NCBI GenBank assembly: GCA_003255065.1 | Contig: QAOA01003799.1 | Span: forward strand, 160,216 to 224,215 | Direction of reading: 5' to 3' | Length of the DNA: 64,000 nt | From: Cercis canadensis | Taxonomy: Eukaryota; Streptophyta; Magnoliopsida; Fabales; Fabaceae | Shown here: positions 1 through 12,405 of the stretch, in pieces | Numbering within the stretch: the first letter of the stretch is position 1 | How the letters are laid out: every line of letters begins with the position of its first letter | Position numbers and translations under genes: made by a program | Notes under the pieces: generated by a model | Told to the model about the DNA's origin: nothing | Database searches by the model: none | The model's input: only the letters and a program-made list of their open reading frames with translations

Positions 1-2364
1 GAGCTTAAATTTTTTGCTAGAATAGGAGTGTGGCCTCAGATAACAGTTAAAGAAAATTATGCAAAAGCATAAATGCAAGTTGAGAGGGAGACGCTTACCC
101 CAAATTTTATCCCAGTAATTAACTAATTGAGTGAGATCCAGCTCCAGCATTGAGTTATCTTAATTAACTGGATTGTTTATGAATATTAATGGTTATCTCA
201 TAAACAGTATCACATCATTTCGTATGTGAGGCATAAGAAATTAAATAATAAGGATATGCTATTATGATATGCTTTGTCACAGGGTTGATAATATATTCCA
301 TGCTTGCAGCAGTAGAGCCTCTGATCCAAGGCACTGTGTCAGGTAGCTATATCTAAGTCCAAACATTTTGTAGTAGCTTGGACTTCTTTGGCCTTGCCTT
401 GGTGACAAGCACTCTAGTTGCTTCTCTCCACCTTTTTTATCAAAAAAAAAAATGCTGTGATATTTTTTTTTTACCATAGTATAATATTTCCTCTAAAAAT
501 ACTCTTCAAATTATAAAAAAATGCCATCTTTTATATATTTCTACACCTATCAATTATATCTCAATTAATATAATAAGTATTTTTTTTTGGATATTTTTGA
601 TTACATTTTGAGTTCAAACACAAAATTTACAAATTCTTAAGATGATTTTAATATCACTCAATTACAAATTGATTTATATATAATAAATTTTAAATTTACA
701 AATTAACAGTTCTAGCTTCCAACCTTCCTTTGTTTACTCTCATAAGACGTAAGATTCTTGGAACTTGTATTATTCTATAGCTTATTTTTTAATTAACTAA
801 TTATGCAATATCATATACTATATTTATATTAGTTTTATATAGTAACAAAACTATTTTTTCGTTAACTATTAAGGATTGATACACAGTTAATCTGTTAGAA
901 ACAATATCAGGAAAATAATAAAATAATTAGCTTTGAGATGTAAATAATTACACTATCTTTTTTTTTTTTATAGATTTGAAAAGACACTTCTAAACAAATA
1001 TGTTTGGTCAATTATTAATAGACACAACAATTTGTTAGGAATAGACATTAATCAAATAGTTACAACTGTTTGATTTAATGAACCTTTAAAATAAATAATT
1101 GACAATTGAACCAGGTCAAATCGACCATAGGCTTATGTAACTCATATAACTAAAGTTACTCTTAACTTTTGTTTCTTAACCTAACATTTTCGTTAACATC
1201 TAAAATTTGAATTTCAAGCAAAATTGAATTTCAATCCAACATATTATCAATTATTTTTTATTTTTTTAGTTTTCTGATTTTCATAATATTTATTTACATT
1301 AAAATGTAAATCAATATTTGTTTACAAGCTAAATAATCTTTACCGCGACAATGAATTTTGAGTGATATGAAACTAACTTACAATTAATTGGTATATTCCT
1401 CTAGAGAGATTTTTTATTTTATTTTTTGGGTCCGCTCATGAGAGATCTTGAGGTGCACCATGTATATGCACTTATGACTTAACCAATAGAAAATATTTTA
1501 ATTCAACTATAAATCCTACCATAAATTATAAAAATAAATAAATATAAAATATTTTAACTTCTTATCCATTGACCATGTGCACAATTCACGGCTATATGCA
1601 TAGCTTACCAAAAAAATTCCCCACTCTTCGTAGGCCACTAAAATAATGTAACACATATTCTGTATAATATCCATTTTAATAAATATAAATAAAAAAAGGA
1701 TATCTTTTGGCACGTTGTTTATTTTTTAGTATATTTTTTTTTATATTCACGGCTATATGCATAGCTTACCAAAAAAATTCCCCACTCTTCGTAGGCCACT
1801 AAAATAATGTAACACATATTCTGTATAATATCCATTTTAATAAATATAAATAAAAAAAGGATATCTTTTGGCACGTTGTTTATTTTTTAGTATATTTTTT
1901 TTTATATTTTATATAAAAAAAATTGTACAGACTCAATTTTTTATTTAAAATCTTCATAACGATATTAAAATTATTAAATGAGTCCTCACCTAAACTCAAC
2001 TAACTCAGTTAGGATTAGGATGGCGCTACCCCTCTTAGGTACTAGAGGAAAAATCCTTCCCTAACTGAAAAACCACTTTGGGGTTTAGAATCAATAATAT
2101 TAACTCACAGTAATAAACTTGGCACATGGAGCCCAAACCAGTGATCATGTTATAAGTTCTTCAGGTTGGCAAAATTTGTTTCAAGCTTCTCAATTTCAAG
2201 AGCTAGGAACAGAGACAAACATTGCATAACTGTGGCACAGTATTTTCCAGGATACTAAATGTATGAAATTTGAGAAAAAGTTGTAGAAGCAAAATAAATA
2301 CACTTCTCTTGAAGACTGAAAAGTCATCAAAACTAAAGACACTTTTGGTTAAGTAACATTTTCC
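1..2364. other. AT-rich intergenic region, left edge
   Basis: I see no gene in this stretch. It is AT-rich with many homopolymer A/T runs. The last 250 bases or so before position 2365 are probably the 3' UTR of the minus-strand F-box gene that ends there. Open frames at 277-477 and 1516-1713 are short, low in complexity and resemble nothing I know. A perfect 161-bp tandem duplication lies at 1584-1905 and is listed separately. Confidence 0.6.
1584..1905. repeat. 161-bp perfect tandem duplication
   Basis: The block 1584-1744 is followed directly by an apparently identical copy at 1745-1905; both begin with ATTCACGGCTATATGCATAG. No gene is affected. Perfect identity means either a very recent duplication or an assembly duplication like those found next to single N characters elsewhere in this window. 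Confidence 0.9.
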
Positions 2365-4217
2365 TCACACTCTGTCAACAGAAAACAGAGTTGCTTTCAG
2401 TGTTGTAGTTATTCCCATCTCCAAGAGAGCATCATAAAAGGTAGGACAACAATCACACACAAAGCTTTCAACTGAGAAGGGCATCCAGTATGGGACAAAT
2501 GAATACTTGTCGCTTTCTCTCTTAGCTAAGACCACGGAAGAGTAGTACTCAGGAGAATAATTTGGCCTTCTCTTAAACACCTGCAGGTAATGGGATAACG
2601 AGATTATGTGGTAACTAGTTAAAAATAATACAAAAGTTTCTAGCTATCTAAACAATTAATAGACCATAAGGAGACTTAGGAAACAGATGTTGATACCTCA
2701 TATAATTTGCTTTCTTCAGAGGATGAGATTGCTAAAATTTGTAAACGGTCACTATTACTGCTGCTAAACAAATACTCTGCTAGATCTGGAAAACTAGAAT
2801 TTGTAATGACTATTCTTGGTGGTTGTGTACTCAATATAGTCATAAATGGAATATCTGCCATTGAGCTCCAACCTTCAAGCACAATAGCATTGAAGTACTT
2901 ACCAAACTACATAAAAGAAAAAGAATTAGATGAACAATGGGAAATAATTTATAAAAGCATTGAAACTAGAAAAGAAGGGGGCATATGTGAAATTACCTTG
3001 GTGTAGATCACCATCTTTTGGCCCTTATAATCAACAGGGGACCTTCTTACAAGTTCCTTATATTCTTCAAACCAAAGGGAAAACATTTCACATGGGAATA
3101 GATTGTTGGAATAGTCAAGTATATAGTCTTGCAGATGGTTAGTTTCCACAGTATAGAAGGGGCGAAGATTATTAACAGAGTCGTAAGAAGTCAAATTGGG
3201 AGTTTTAATCTCAGCATCAATAATGTTTTCACATTTCCTTATAACAAGCCTCCTCAGATTCTGACTTCGAATATAAATTTTGTAAAATTTCTTACAAGCA
3301 TGAAGCACCAAAGACTCAACGTTTGACAATCCAGAGAACAAACGGCTGAAGGTGTTCCCTCTTATGCTGGAATTACACAATGTCAGTTCCCTTAAAGATT
3401 CACAAGTTTTTGAGTCAATTTCCAAAGCCAATTGAAAATCAGCATGGCTCCTATTCCTTTCAATCTCAGACAAGATTAACTTTTCTAGACCCGGAACTTT
3501 GATTTCAATTCTCTCAAGCTGAAGACAAAATCCAACCTCTACCCTTTTGAGTTTACCAAGATCTGAAACAGCCTTGAAATCCGTCAAACCAAGGCACCTG
3601 ACAAGTCTAAATTCCACAATCAAAGGGCAGCAAGTGAAAAACTGACCAATTGCGCTTTCTTTCTCTATGAACACATTCTCTATACACAAATTCTGCAATT
3701 GGGTAAGCTTCAAATTCCCAAAGGTTGGAACTTTACAACCACTTAACTTCAAAACAGTTATTGTCTCAGCATTAAAGATATCACAAGGCAATGTATACAC
3801 AACATCACGCCCAGAAAGACGAAATTGGAGATCAAACTTTTTGACACTCCTCTGAACCACTAACCTTATCCATCTGTTAATATCCGCTGAAGCTTTTGGA
3901 TCCGAGAACCGCATGCATAGCCTGAATCTCTCTATATCTGTCCCTGTTTCCTGGTACCTCGTCAATTTGCATTCTACAGAGTCTTTAAAGCAGTGATCAG
4001 CAAGGTTTCCCTGATCGAAATTCAGGAAGGGAAGCGAATCCCATAAGGATTTCCACTCCTTGGATACACAACTGATTTTCACACCTTCTGGGATGGAAAG
4101 GAGAGAGAGGATTTCATGGACGAGAACTTGAGGCAAGTTAGAGATGTGATCTGTTTGTGTCTGGGTTATGGAGGAGGAGGAAGAGGAAGAACAAGTCTTA
4201 CTCCTCATGCGCTTCAT
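2365..4217 (-). CDS. F-box/LRR-repeat protein, three exons
   Basis: Joined exons on the minus strand are 4217-2997, 2906-2697 and 2580-2365, giving 548 residues. Both introns are phase 0 with GT-AG ends. A serine run (residues 9-16) precedes the F-box at about residues 24-65 (HISNLPQVLVHEILSLL, then VSKEWKSLW). Leucine-rich repeats follow over about residues 140-370. Family knowledge: the F-box binds SKP1 within an SCF ubiquitin ligase and the LRRs choose the substrate; the target cannot be read from sequence. The ATG at 4217 is the first in frame. The open frame of the first exon runs past the splice site at 2997 and would add an unrelated tail, so the spliced model is preferred. The gene has the same intron number and phase as the F-box gene at 6688-8599, which points to common descent. 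Confidence is high for the class and moderate for the last two exons. Confidence 0.85.
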
Positions 4218-4551
4218 AATCGCTCAAACAGAATTCAGATTTTTGAGCAGGGAGAGAGTTGAATCAGATAAACAAAGGATATGGGTTTTACAAGAAAAAG
4301 GGGGTTGGCAGATCTATACTATTGATGGAAAGAGATTTGATTTAAAACAAAACCATTTCCTAATTACACAAGAAATAGAAATCCTATTTGGAGTAGATTC
4401 TCCTAATGTCATTTGGTCTACACTACACTAATGAAATTAATGTGTAAAATATAAAATCAGTTTGTAGAACGCTTTCCCTTTGCCTTTCGGTTTTGATGTT
4501 TTCAATGTGTATTAATTTTATTGGAAAAGGATATTTATTTATTTTTGTATT

Positions 4552-4603
4552 TATTTATTATTATTTTGAGAGTCTATNATTTATTATTATTTTGACAGTC
4601 TAT
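4552..4603. repeat. Short duplication flanking an N
   Basis: The sequence ATTTATTATTATTTTGA followed by AGTCTAT or CAGTCTAT occurs on both sides of the single N at 4578. This is the same signature as the N-flanking duplications near 11976, 36085 and 41749, so it probably marks an unmerged overlap between assembled pieces. Confidence 0.6.
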
Positions 4604-5327
4604 CTCGCTATCTCATTTTTCTTTTTATATTTTTCTCTCCTTTTTACTATTTTTATTTTATTTATATGTACACGGGTGTTAATTAATTATTAAATTTGTG
4701 AAATTGTCAGACGTGTCGTAAATTTATGTGCCATACTCTGCCAATATGGACACGTAATGGACATGCAAGGTGGCAGTGGTGGACACGTAATGGACACAAA
4801 ATAAGTTTTTTATTTTTTATTTTTTATGAATGCAATATGGAGATACATTACAATACGTTAGTAACTTTTTAGAAAATATTGATACCACTATTTTTTCTCA
4901 TGGCCAAGAAAAAAAAATCAGTATTTCTTCTTTTATCAATCCGAGGCTATAGGACAAAAGACAGCATATATTTTCTCTCATAATTTGATCTTATTTAGTT
5001 CTTCATAAAATTTAAACAAAAAAATCATCAATAGAATATTTAGTACTTAATTGGAGAAATATCTCTCTTAAATTAGAAGGAGAATTACCAGAATAATAAT
5101 TTCATTTTTTAAAAAAAGCAAGAAAATTTTCTGATTACCAAAACAAAAATGGTCAATTACATTTGAATTATAATCAACCATAATTTCAAATTATATTAAA
5201 TTTTTAACATATTATTTATAAACTACATATCGAATTTAGGCTTTTCTAAAATATATATTTTTATAGCATATTTATACATATTCACTGATGATCAAAACTC
5301 AATCTCTCCATAATAATAAATAATATT

Positions 5328-5356
5328 TATATATAAATATATATATATATATATAT
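5328..5356. repeat. (AT)n microsatellite
   Basis: A run of alternating A and T in the intergenic DNA between the two F-box genes; a second, shorter TATATATA run lies near 5570-5581. Confidence 0.85.
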
Positions 5357-6687
5357 ACACACGAGGATTTTATAATACTACATGAGTATATCATACTACA
5401 CTGACGTGACAATCATACGTAATTTTTATATTTTATTGAATATAAATATAATTTATTTTATTTTCTTAAATAAATTTAAAAATAGTTAATTTGTATACGT
5501 GTGATTCTCATATTGACTAATTTTATATAAACATACTACATAAATATAAAAAGTATCTAAACAACTTATATATATATATATTGGTTCAAGATTGTTTAAA
5601 AGAGAGAAGCTGGAGTCACTCGTTTATTAAGTGAGCGCAACCCAGCTAACTTGGTGCTGGACCCTATTTAATTGGGCCTTCGCAACCCCAAATAAGCGGA
5701 GCTCAGTTTATAAGCAAATCCTTGTGTCTACTCTGTCCCTCTGTTACCGGCTTCCTCTTTCTCTCTCTCTATCGCGCAGAGGCAGTCTCTGAAGCGAGGT
5801 AAAATTTATTCCGCTCTTATTCTTTTCCTTCACAATATTTTTGATCTTCATGTTATGCTTCTAAAAGAATCAATTTTTCTGGGTATTCATTGAAGGATGT
5901 CTTCAAACTTAAAACTTCGTTTCTCAGGTTTTCTTTGGTATAACAACTTGTTTGTTTTGAGGAAATCCCAATACCAAATTTGATGTCTGTTTAGAGCATT
6001 CTATTCTAGTTTCGTTTCAATTGATAAAATAAATAAATAATTTATCTGGCTTCGCATAAGATGGTTAATTTAAGTTTTAAGACCGTAATACTTACAGTGA
6101 TTGTGATAAGTGCCTATCATCTCTAGTTTGTGAATTATTGACATACATGTTAATTTGTAATTATAAATCGGAGTCTCATTTTTTGTGCTATCTATGCATG
6201 TTTAGATTCTCAGGCAACACGATGCTTAATGGCTTATAGTTTAAGTTTGTTCAAAGGTGAAAAAACTTGAAATCTGTGGAATGTTGTTGTCAATGAAAAT
6301 TGGGTCCAGAAGCACCTGCTTTTTTCTTAAAGAAAAAGTAGACACAGAGATCATTGCCTCAAACTCCACTATTGAATGTGTGAGTCTTAATTCCTACAAT
6401 GAAAATGGTGATAGATGATAAAGAAAAATAAATAAATAAAATAATTTTCTTGTCAGATAAAATTATGATTAAAGATCGTATGTCAAAGCATAGGTGATAT
6501 GTATGTCTTCTTTTTGTGTCTTAAGCATAGGTGATTAAAGATCGTATGTCAGAGTAGAAAGCATATATAAAATTTCAAGGCCAAATTTGGCATGGTTGAC
6601 TGCTTTATTTCTTATTGTTTCTTGTTTTCTTCGCTTTTCTTTTCCTAATTATGGTTTTCAAGTACTAGCAGATATATTTCCAGTGAA

Positions 6688-8599
6688 ATGATCTTTAAAA
6701 GAGTACTTCTGCAGAGATGTCTGAGGAATAAGAGGAAGCACAAGAAAGAAAATTTCAACACTGTTCAAGAGAGTGCTGGGATTAAAAGAATGCGTGGTCA
6801 AGAAGGTATAAACCAAATGGACCAAAGCATTGAATTGATGGATCATATCTCACAAATTCCTGATTCTATCATTCATCATATCCTCTCCCTCCTTCGTAGT
6901 CCAAAGGATGCAGCTCGGACCAGTATCTTGTCCAAGAGATGGAGAGACTTGTGGTATTCTTTTTCCATTTTGATATTTGATGAACGCAAATTTGCTACAG
7001 GAATTGAACATGAAGATTATAGGACCAAGATCAAGAATTTTAGAGATTATGTTTGTAACTTGCTGCAACTCCACCTTAGAAGAAATTTAGGTGTCCAGAA
7101 ACTAGTGCTGCATATGATCTCCTTTGACTCAAAACTTACCCCTGATATTGATCATTGGCTAAGTGTTGCATCTGAACAAGAAATCAAAGAACTAGATCTC
7201 CGAACTGGTGTCAAGAAAGGAAGGCGTTATACTTTACCACACACTGTCTTTTCAACTAAAACATTGAGTGGACTAAGGCTTTGTGGGTGCAAATTGGAAA
7301 GTTGCGATAGTATAAAGCTTCCCTATCTGAAAAAGCTTTATCTGCGGAAAATTCATTTAGATGAGCACATCATCCAGAGTTTGATCTCCAACTGTGTTCT
7401 AATTGAGGATTTAAGACTCATACAGTGCTCGGGTTTGAAAAATTTGCTGGTTTCGGATCTTCCTCAACTAAATAGGGCTGATATCCACCACTGCAATCAA
7501 CTGAATAAGGTTGAACTCAGTGCTCCTAATCTTCATACGTTTTGGTATTGTGGCAAGAAATCAACACCCAGCAAAGTTAACTTGGTAGGCTGTAAGTCTC
7601 TGAAAAGGTTGACATTAGACCATCCTCAAGTGACATATGACTTTTGTGAAAATCAGCTTACTAGTTTTCCTGTACTTGAAAAATTGGACCTTAGTATATC
7701 CAATAACTTGAGACATATTACAATTTCTAATCCACAGCTACAGAGACTTACTTTGAAAGGATGCCAAAAATTAGATTTTGCTCTAATAACTTCTCCAAAT
7801 CTTGTGTCATTTGAATATGAGGGTAGGAAGATGCCTTCAATCGACATAAATCCTTTCTGTCTTAGGGATGCCAAGATCATTTTTGAACCTAAATCTAATC
7901 CCCAACTCATAGATGATGACCAAACTTGGGATTCTGCATTGAGAGAATTCATTAAAAAGTTTGATCACTACAAAGGCTTGAAATTGATTGTCCGCTCTAG
8001 AAAGGTACTTGTCTTCTGATTATTTTCGTCATTTTTAAGTGTGAGTTATTTGAATTTTGCGTTAAATCGTTATTTCTACACAACCCTGAATTCTAATTTA
8101 TTTTTCCTCACTTTGATGCTTAATCCAGAATATTGTTATTCATGAAAATTTGGCTGAAATAGTACTTCCTCCATTCTGTGACCTCAGTGTTGAGATTATC
8201 AAATCATCAGTATGTTTAAATGATATGTTAAATAGTCTGTTGCGGACATGGCAGCCCGAGACTCTATCTGTAATTTCTCCCTATGACAGCAAATTTCCCA
8301 AGGTATTATAGTTCCTGAAAGCTTATTGTAACTGCTTTTGCATATTTTAAAAAAATTACATCATTGCATTGCAGCTAGTTTATGATAAAATGAAGAACAA
8401 AGAAGACGATCCAAGATGTTGCAGATATAACTCTTCAAACAACAAATGTTGGCGGCACTTCTTGAAGGATTTCAAGTCCGAGGACTTCGGAACAACTAAA
8501 TACAAAAGGACTTCTGCCTGGCTTGATTGGTTGAAGTCATCATCTCCACCGTTGCAGCATCAGATGACTAATTTTAGATTATATTGGGATTCTCTTTAA
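6688..8599 (+). CDS. F-box/LRR-repeat protein, three exons
   Basis: Exons 6688-8004, 8129-8302 and 8375-8599 join in frame (both introns phase 0) to give 571 residues. The F-box is at about residues 51-95 (DHISQIPDSIIHHILSLL, then LSKRWRDLW). LRR-like repeats rich in leucine and cysteine follow over about 130-400. The C-terminus has a Cys/Trp-rich CCRYNSSNNKCWRHFL motif. Expected role: substrate adaptor of an SCF ubiquitin ligase, with LRRs facing the target. The ATG at 6688 is the first after a leader acceptor at 6681-6683. A later in-frame methionine near 6790 (MRGQEG) would also leave the F-box intact, so the N-terminus is uncertain. The gene is divergent to and structurally alike with the F-box gene at 2365-4217. 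The substrate is unknown. Confidence 0.85.
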
Positions 8600-9069
8600 C
8601 TTTAGAAGACATAGAACACTTATTTGGAATTCATTGGCCCACAGAACATAGTTTAAAGAAAGTCATTGTATGGAATTTATTCCATTAGCAAATTTTTTGA
8701 TGTTATTTTCTCATGAAGCTTTTATGGATGATTGATGATTTTGTTAAAGGAATATTATCTACATTGAGCATGATTCTAGCACTCTTCTGGACAGCTATAC
8801 ATATGTTGCTAGGTCTCTGAATTTCATAAGGCATAAGTATGCTATAGAGAAGTAGAAAATGAAAGGTGGTCATTCTGAGCAAAAGTGAAATTCCTGGTTA
8901 CCTACTTATCTGGTTGGTGCTTTAGATGGAATCAGATACTGCATATAAGCCCACCAATTTGTTGCCTATATTAATATCATTCCACCAAAATAATAGCAAT
9001 GCTATCACAAGAGAACAAAGTATCTTCCACTCTCTGTTCTACATCCCTCTTTCTCAGTTTATAACCTCC
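8600..9069 (+). promoter_or_regulatory. 3' UTR of the F-box gene and lectin promoter
   Basis: The first part is probably the F-box 3' UTR. A TATA-like CATATAAGCCC at about 8941-8951 suggests transcription of the lectin gene starting near 8970-8985, which makes 8975-9069 its leader. An in-frame upstream ATG at 8926 would add 48 residues, but it lies before this TATA-like site. Confidence 0.5.
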
Positions 9070-10201
9070 ATGGTAAGCATATTCAAGGTCCTTATTTTTT
9101 TTGTTTCCCTTTCTTTAGCTGTGCTTCCTCTTGTATTTTCAATGCTGTTTAGGAGTATCAATTGTCTTTCCATGCGTTGCATGAATTATACAACCTAGAA
9201 AGGTTCAAGTTCAAGTTAGATTGCTACCTATATTTGATTTGCTTCTTTGTAACAGCTTTCGTAACATAACTTAGAACAAAAACAAATAGAGCGTTCAACC
9301 ACTAACAAATTCAATAGTTTTAACCAAAAAAAAAATATAGCGCGTTTGAACAGATAGGGTCTTCTCTAGTCGTCTTTTGTTGGATTTTGTATGTTGCATA
9401 TTATTTTGCTGGTTCGTTGAATTATGTCCATAAACAGAAACCCAGTTGGTCAATGTAAACATATTCTAAAGGATCTTAATTGTTGAGTTTTGATCATTGT
9501 ATTCAGATACTTGTGGTTTCTTAATTCCATCCAATAAATTTTGTAGGAAGGAACAGGTGGGAAGAAAAAGAGCATAATAGTGGGACCATGGGGAGGCAAT
9601 GGTGGAACCAGTTGGGATGATGGGACCTTCACCGGGGTGAGAGAAATCACACTTGTTTATGATCATTGTATAGACTCATTTTGTGTGGTTTATGACAAAC
9701 ATGGTAAGCCTTTCACAGCAGAAAAACATGGAGGAGTTGGAGGCAGCAAAACTGCTGAGGTTAGCTGAATTAATTCTAGCCCTTTTTCTTAATTAATCAA
9801 TTCAACAAATTTGATCTTTATAATAAAGCCATTTTTTTTATGTTTTCCAGATTAAGCTGCAATACCCAGGTGAGTTCTTGATCAGTGTGAGTGGCCATTA
9901 TTGCTCGGTTGTGCGCAATGGCACGCCAGTTATCCGGTCTTTGACATTCAAGAGCAACCGCAGAAGCTTTGGACCATATGGTGTTGAAGAAGGCACACCA
10001 TTCACCTTTACAATTGATGGAGGCCAAGTTGTGGGTTTTAAGGGGCGAAGTGGTTGGTATTTAGATGAAATTGCCTTCACTGTGTCTCGTGCACAATCAA
10101 AGAACTTGTTGCAGAGAGTGCAGAGGGGCTTGTACAGGCTTACTAGCACTGTTTCCAAGTCTTCAGCCTCCAAGGATGATGTGAAAAACACAGGAAATTA
10201 A
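9070..10201 (+). CDS. Jacalin-related lectin (mannose-binding type)
   Basis: The model joins 9070-9072 (the ATG alone), 9547-9759 and 9851-10201 and gives 188 residues. The start codon is followed at once by GTAAGC, and the next exon opens in frame with MEGTGGKKKSIIVGPWGG. One jacalin domain covers about residues 10-155: GPWGGNGGTSWDDG at the N-terminal edge, GVREITLVYD, and the C-terminal sugar-binding loop GRSGWYLDEIAF. A basic/serine tail of about 30 residues follows. There is no signal peptide, so a cytosolic or nuclear lectin is expected. Family knowledge: such lectins bind mannose-type glycans and often respond to stress. An upstream in-frame ATG at 8926 is an alternative start. Position next to CHMP1 and an anoctamin matches Arabidopsis At1g73040 (from memory). 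Confidence 0.9.
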
Positions 10202-10592
10202 TGTTACAGCTTAGTAATAGAACGTAGTAAAGACTTGTTGTCCAGTGATCCTTCGTTTTTCTTTTTTGCTGGTTTCCTAATTTACATGGATATAGATTTC
10301 AGGTTTAAGGGCGTCACTGTACTATAATTGATTCAAAGAGAAAATATGATGAACGAAGAGAAATCACTCCTTATACTCAATATTTCTTCTAACATCAGGT
10401 ATCTGTATTTTCACAGATGCTCCAAACATAACACACGACAAACATTTTAAGTATTCAAATAAAACTTAGGACGTAAGAATATCAGTTTTAGATTTTATAT
10501 TTGGTTGTCAAAAAGAATATTTATTTGAAAAAAAATTCTTAAGTGTTACATTATTTTAACTGGGATAATATTGTGCAATTATTCCCTGAACC

Positions 10593-11128
10593 GCTTACAG
10601 TCTTTGTTTATATGCATATATCCTCTACCAAGCAATGATATTCCAAAATAACAATCATGGGTAATCAAGTTCAAGTTCAAGTTCCAGTTAATGTATTTTC
10701 TTACTTAGGAATCGCAGAGTGACAGACATAGGTTAGAGACATGGTAGCTATTAGAGCAAAATCAAAAACAAAAAAATTCCGTATTCTTGGTTCCTGGACA
10801 GTAATGTGGAATCATATAGTTGTGTTTGAAGTGGAATCAAATACTGCGTAGACCTTCCATCGCTTACAATCTTTGTTTATATGCATATATTCTCTACCAA
10901 GCAATGATATTCCAAAATAACAATCATGGGTAATCAAGTTCCAGTTAATGTATTTTCTTACTTGGGAATCGCAGAGTGACAGTGGCGGAGACAGAGGGAA
11001 GACACATGGTAGCTATTAGAGCAAAATCAAAAGCAAAAAAAAGTCCGTATTCTTGGTTCCTGGACAGTAATGTGGAATCATATAGTGGTGTTTGAAGTGG
11101 AATCAGATATGCGTAGACCTTCCAACTA
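10593..11128. repeat. Tandem duplication, about 269-bp period
   Basis: The segment starting TCTTTGTTTATATGCATATA at 10601 recurs at 10870, and the similarity runs through GCGTAGACCTTCCA in both copies. The copies differ by substitutions and small indels, so this is an older duplication and not an assembly repeat. Its end (GTGGAATCAGATA) resembles the sequence just upstream of the lectin (ATGGAATCAGATACTGCATA at 8926). The copies may therefore derive from a duplicated lectin promoter; that link is weak. Confidence 0.8.
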
Positions 11129-11782
11129 GTGAACTATCGAAGTATTAGCATATCAATAATCAGCAAAAAAGAAGGGGCCCGGGGAAATAGCATCACTTCC
11201 ATCACAATATACAATAGCAAAGCTACCAATATCATATATAGCACAACGTAGCAGCATCATCATCCAATCCCAATCTGCTTCTGCTATCCACATATCTCGT
11301 TTCTAAGTTTATAGTCCCTAGCTATGCATGCATGGTAGTAAGCAAATTGAAATTTCATCAACCATTATGTTATTTGTATTGAGAAAAGAAAGGAGAATTT
11401 AACTTTCAACTCCTAAGTCTCCTGCTTATGATGGCTCTTGATTAATGCTATTTACATCTAATCAAAAGTGTTGAGCTACTTGACCCACAAAATCAGATGA
11501 AATCAAATCCCACACCCTATAAAGCTTCAATATTTCGTATTTGAAGCTACCTCTATATATATATATAAACTCTTTATATCGTACCAGCCTTCAAGGAATC
11601 GAAATTAGACAAAATATAACTAATTCTCCTATACCTCCTGCAAATTATAAGATTTCTTAGCTTCTTCCAAGCCCTAGCAACCTCACAACAGCATGATTAA
11701 TATCAATTATGACCTCCCCATACTTATAGAACTGTTCTAAGCCATTTAAACACCTGCAGTTAAGTATTCTCATCACATTTAA

Positions 11783-12169
11783 TCTTTTAATAATATTTCT
11801 CAAGAACCCCATCATTTGGTACCCTCTCCTCTCATACACATTACCCACCTTGGCTGTTCCAACAGATTTACAATTGGGCTATGTTCTTTTAACATCATAT
11901 AGCCTCTACACAAAATCCACATCCCTATTTACGAAGAACCCGTAGACAACACAGACAAGAAACAAATACAAGTATNTCTTTTTATAATATTTCTCACGAA
12001 CCCCATCATTTGGTACCCTCTCCTCTCATACACATTACCCACCTTGGCTGTTCCAACAGATTTACAATTGGGCTATGTTCTTCTAACATCATATAGCCTC
12101 TACACAAAATCCACATCCCTATTTACGAAGAACCCGTAGACAACACAGACAAGAAACAAATACAAGTAT
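11783..12169. repeat. 193-bp direct duplication around an N (likely assembly artefact)
   Basis: Bases 11783-11975 and 11977-12169 are nearly identical, offset 194, with the single N at 11976 between them. Only a few substitutions separate the copies. The N exactly at the junction points to two contig ends that overlap but were not merged. No coding sequence is involved; the block lies downstream of CHMP1. Confidence 0.85.
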
Positions 12170-12405
12170 TCACATGGCCAGAGTCAATATGCATATGAAA
12201 CGAACAAGTTTTAACATAATGCAAAGGGCATGAAGACCTCTAAGCAAAGTTTACACAATGACTTAGATCCCAATTCAGTTAAATATACACAAATCACTCA
12301 TTCTCATAACAAAGATCATAATTCCCAGTCACTATAATTATGTAATTATATATATCGCATTGGCAAACGATACCCACCATTCTAATCACAATAAAAACCC
12401 AATTT

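Larger units (their letters stand above)
4218..6683. other. Shared upstream region of two divergent F-box genes
   Basis: No coding gene is visible. The region holds the promoters of both F-box genes. For the plus-strand gene I see a TATA-like TTTATAAGC near 5707-5715, a CT-rich leader, and a probable 5' UTR exon ending at 5798 (GAAGCGAG then GTAAAA). A leader intron runs to the CAG at 6681-6683. The middle part (4800-5590) is very AT-rich. A single N at 4578 sits between two near-identical copies of about 26 bp. Confidence 0.6.
10202..12405. other. Intergenic region between the lectin and CHMP1
   Basis: I see no gene. The left part is the lectin 3' UTR, and the right part (about 12180-12405) is probably the CHMP1 3' UTR. 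Between them lie a 269-bp-period tandem duplication (10593-11128) and a 193-bp duplication around the N at 11976. The motif GGGGCCCGGGG at 11175-11185 stands out from its AT-rich surroundings, but I cannot assign it a function. Confidence 0.6.

Noticed and set aside
8926-9069. Upstream in-frame ATG as the lectin start
   Set aside because: It lies before a TATA-like site at about 8941 and would add 48 residues not seen at the start of jacalin domains. Kept only as an alternative.
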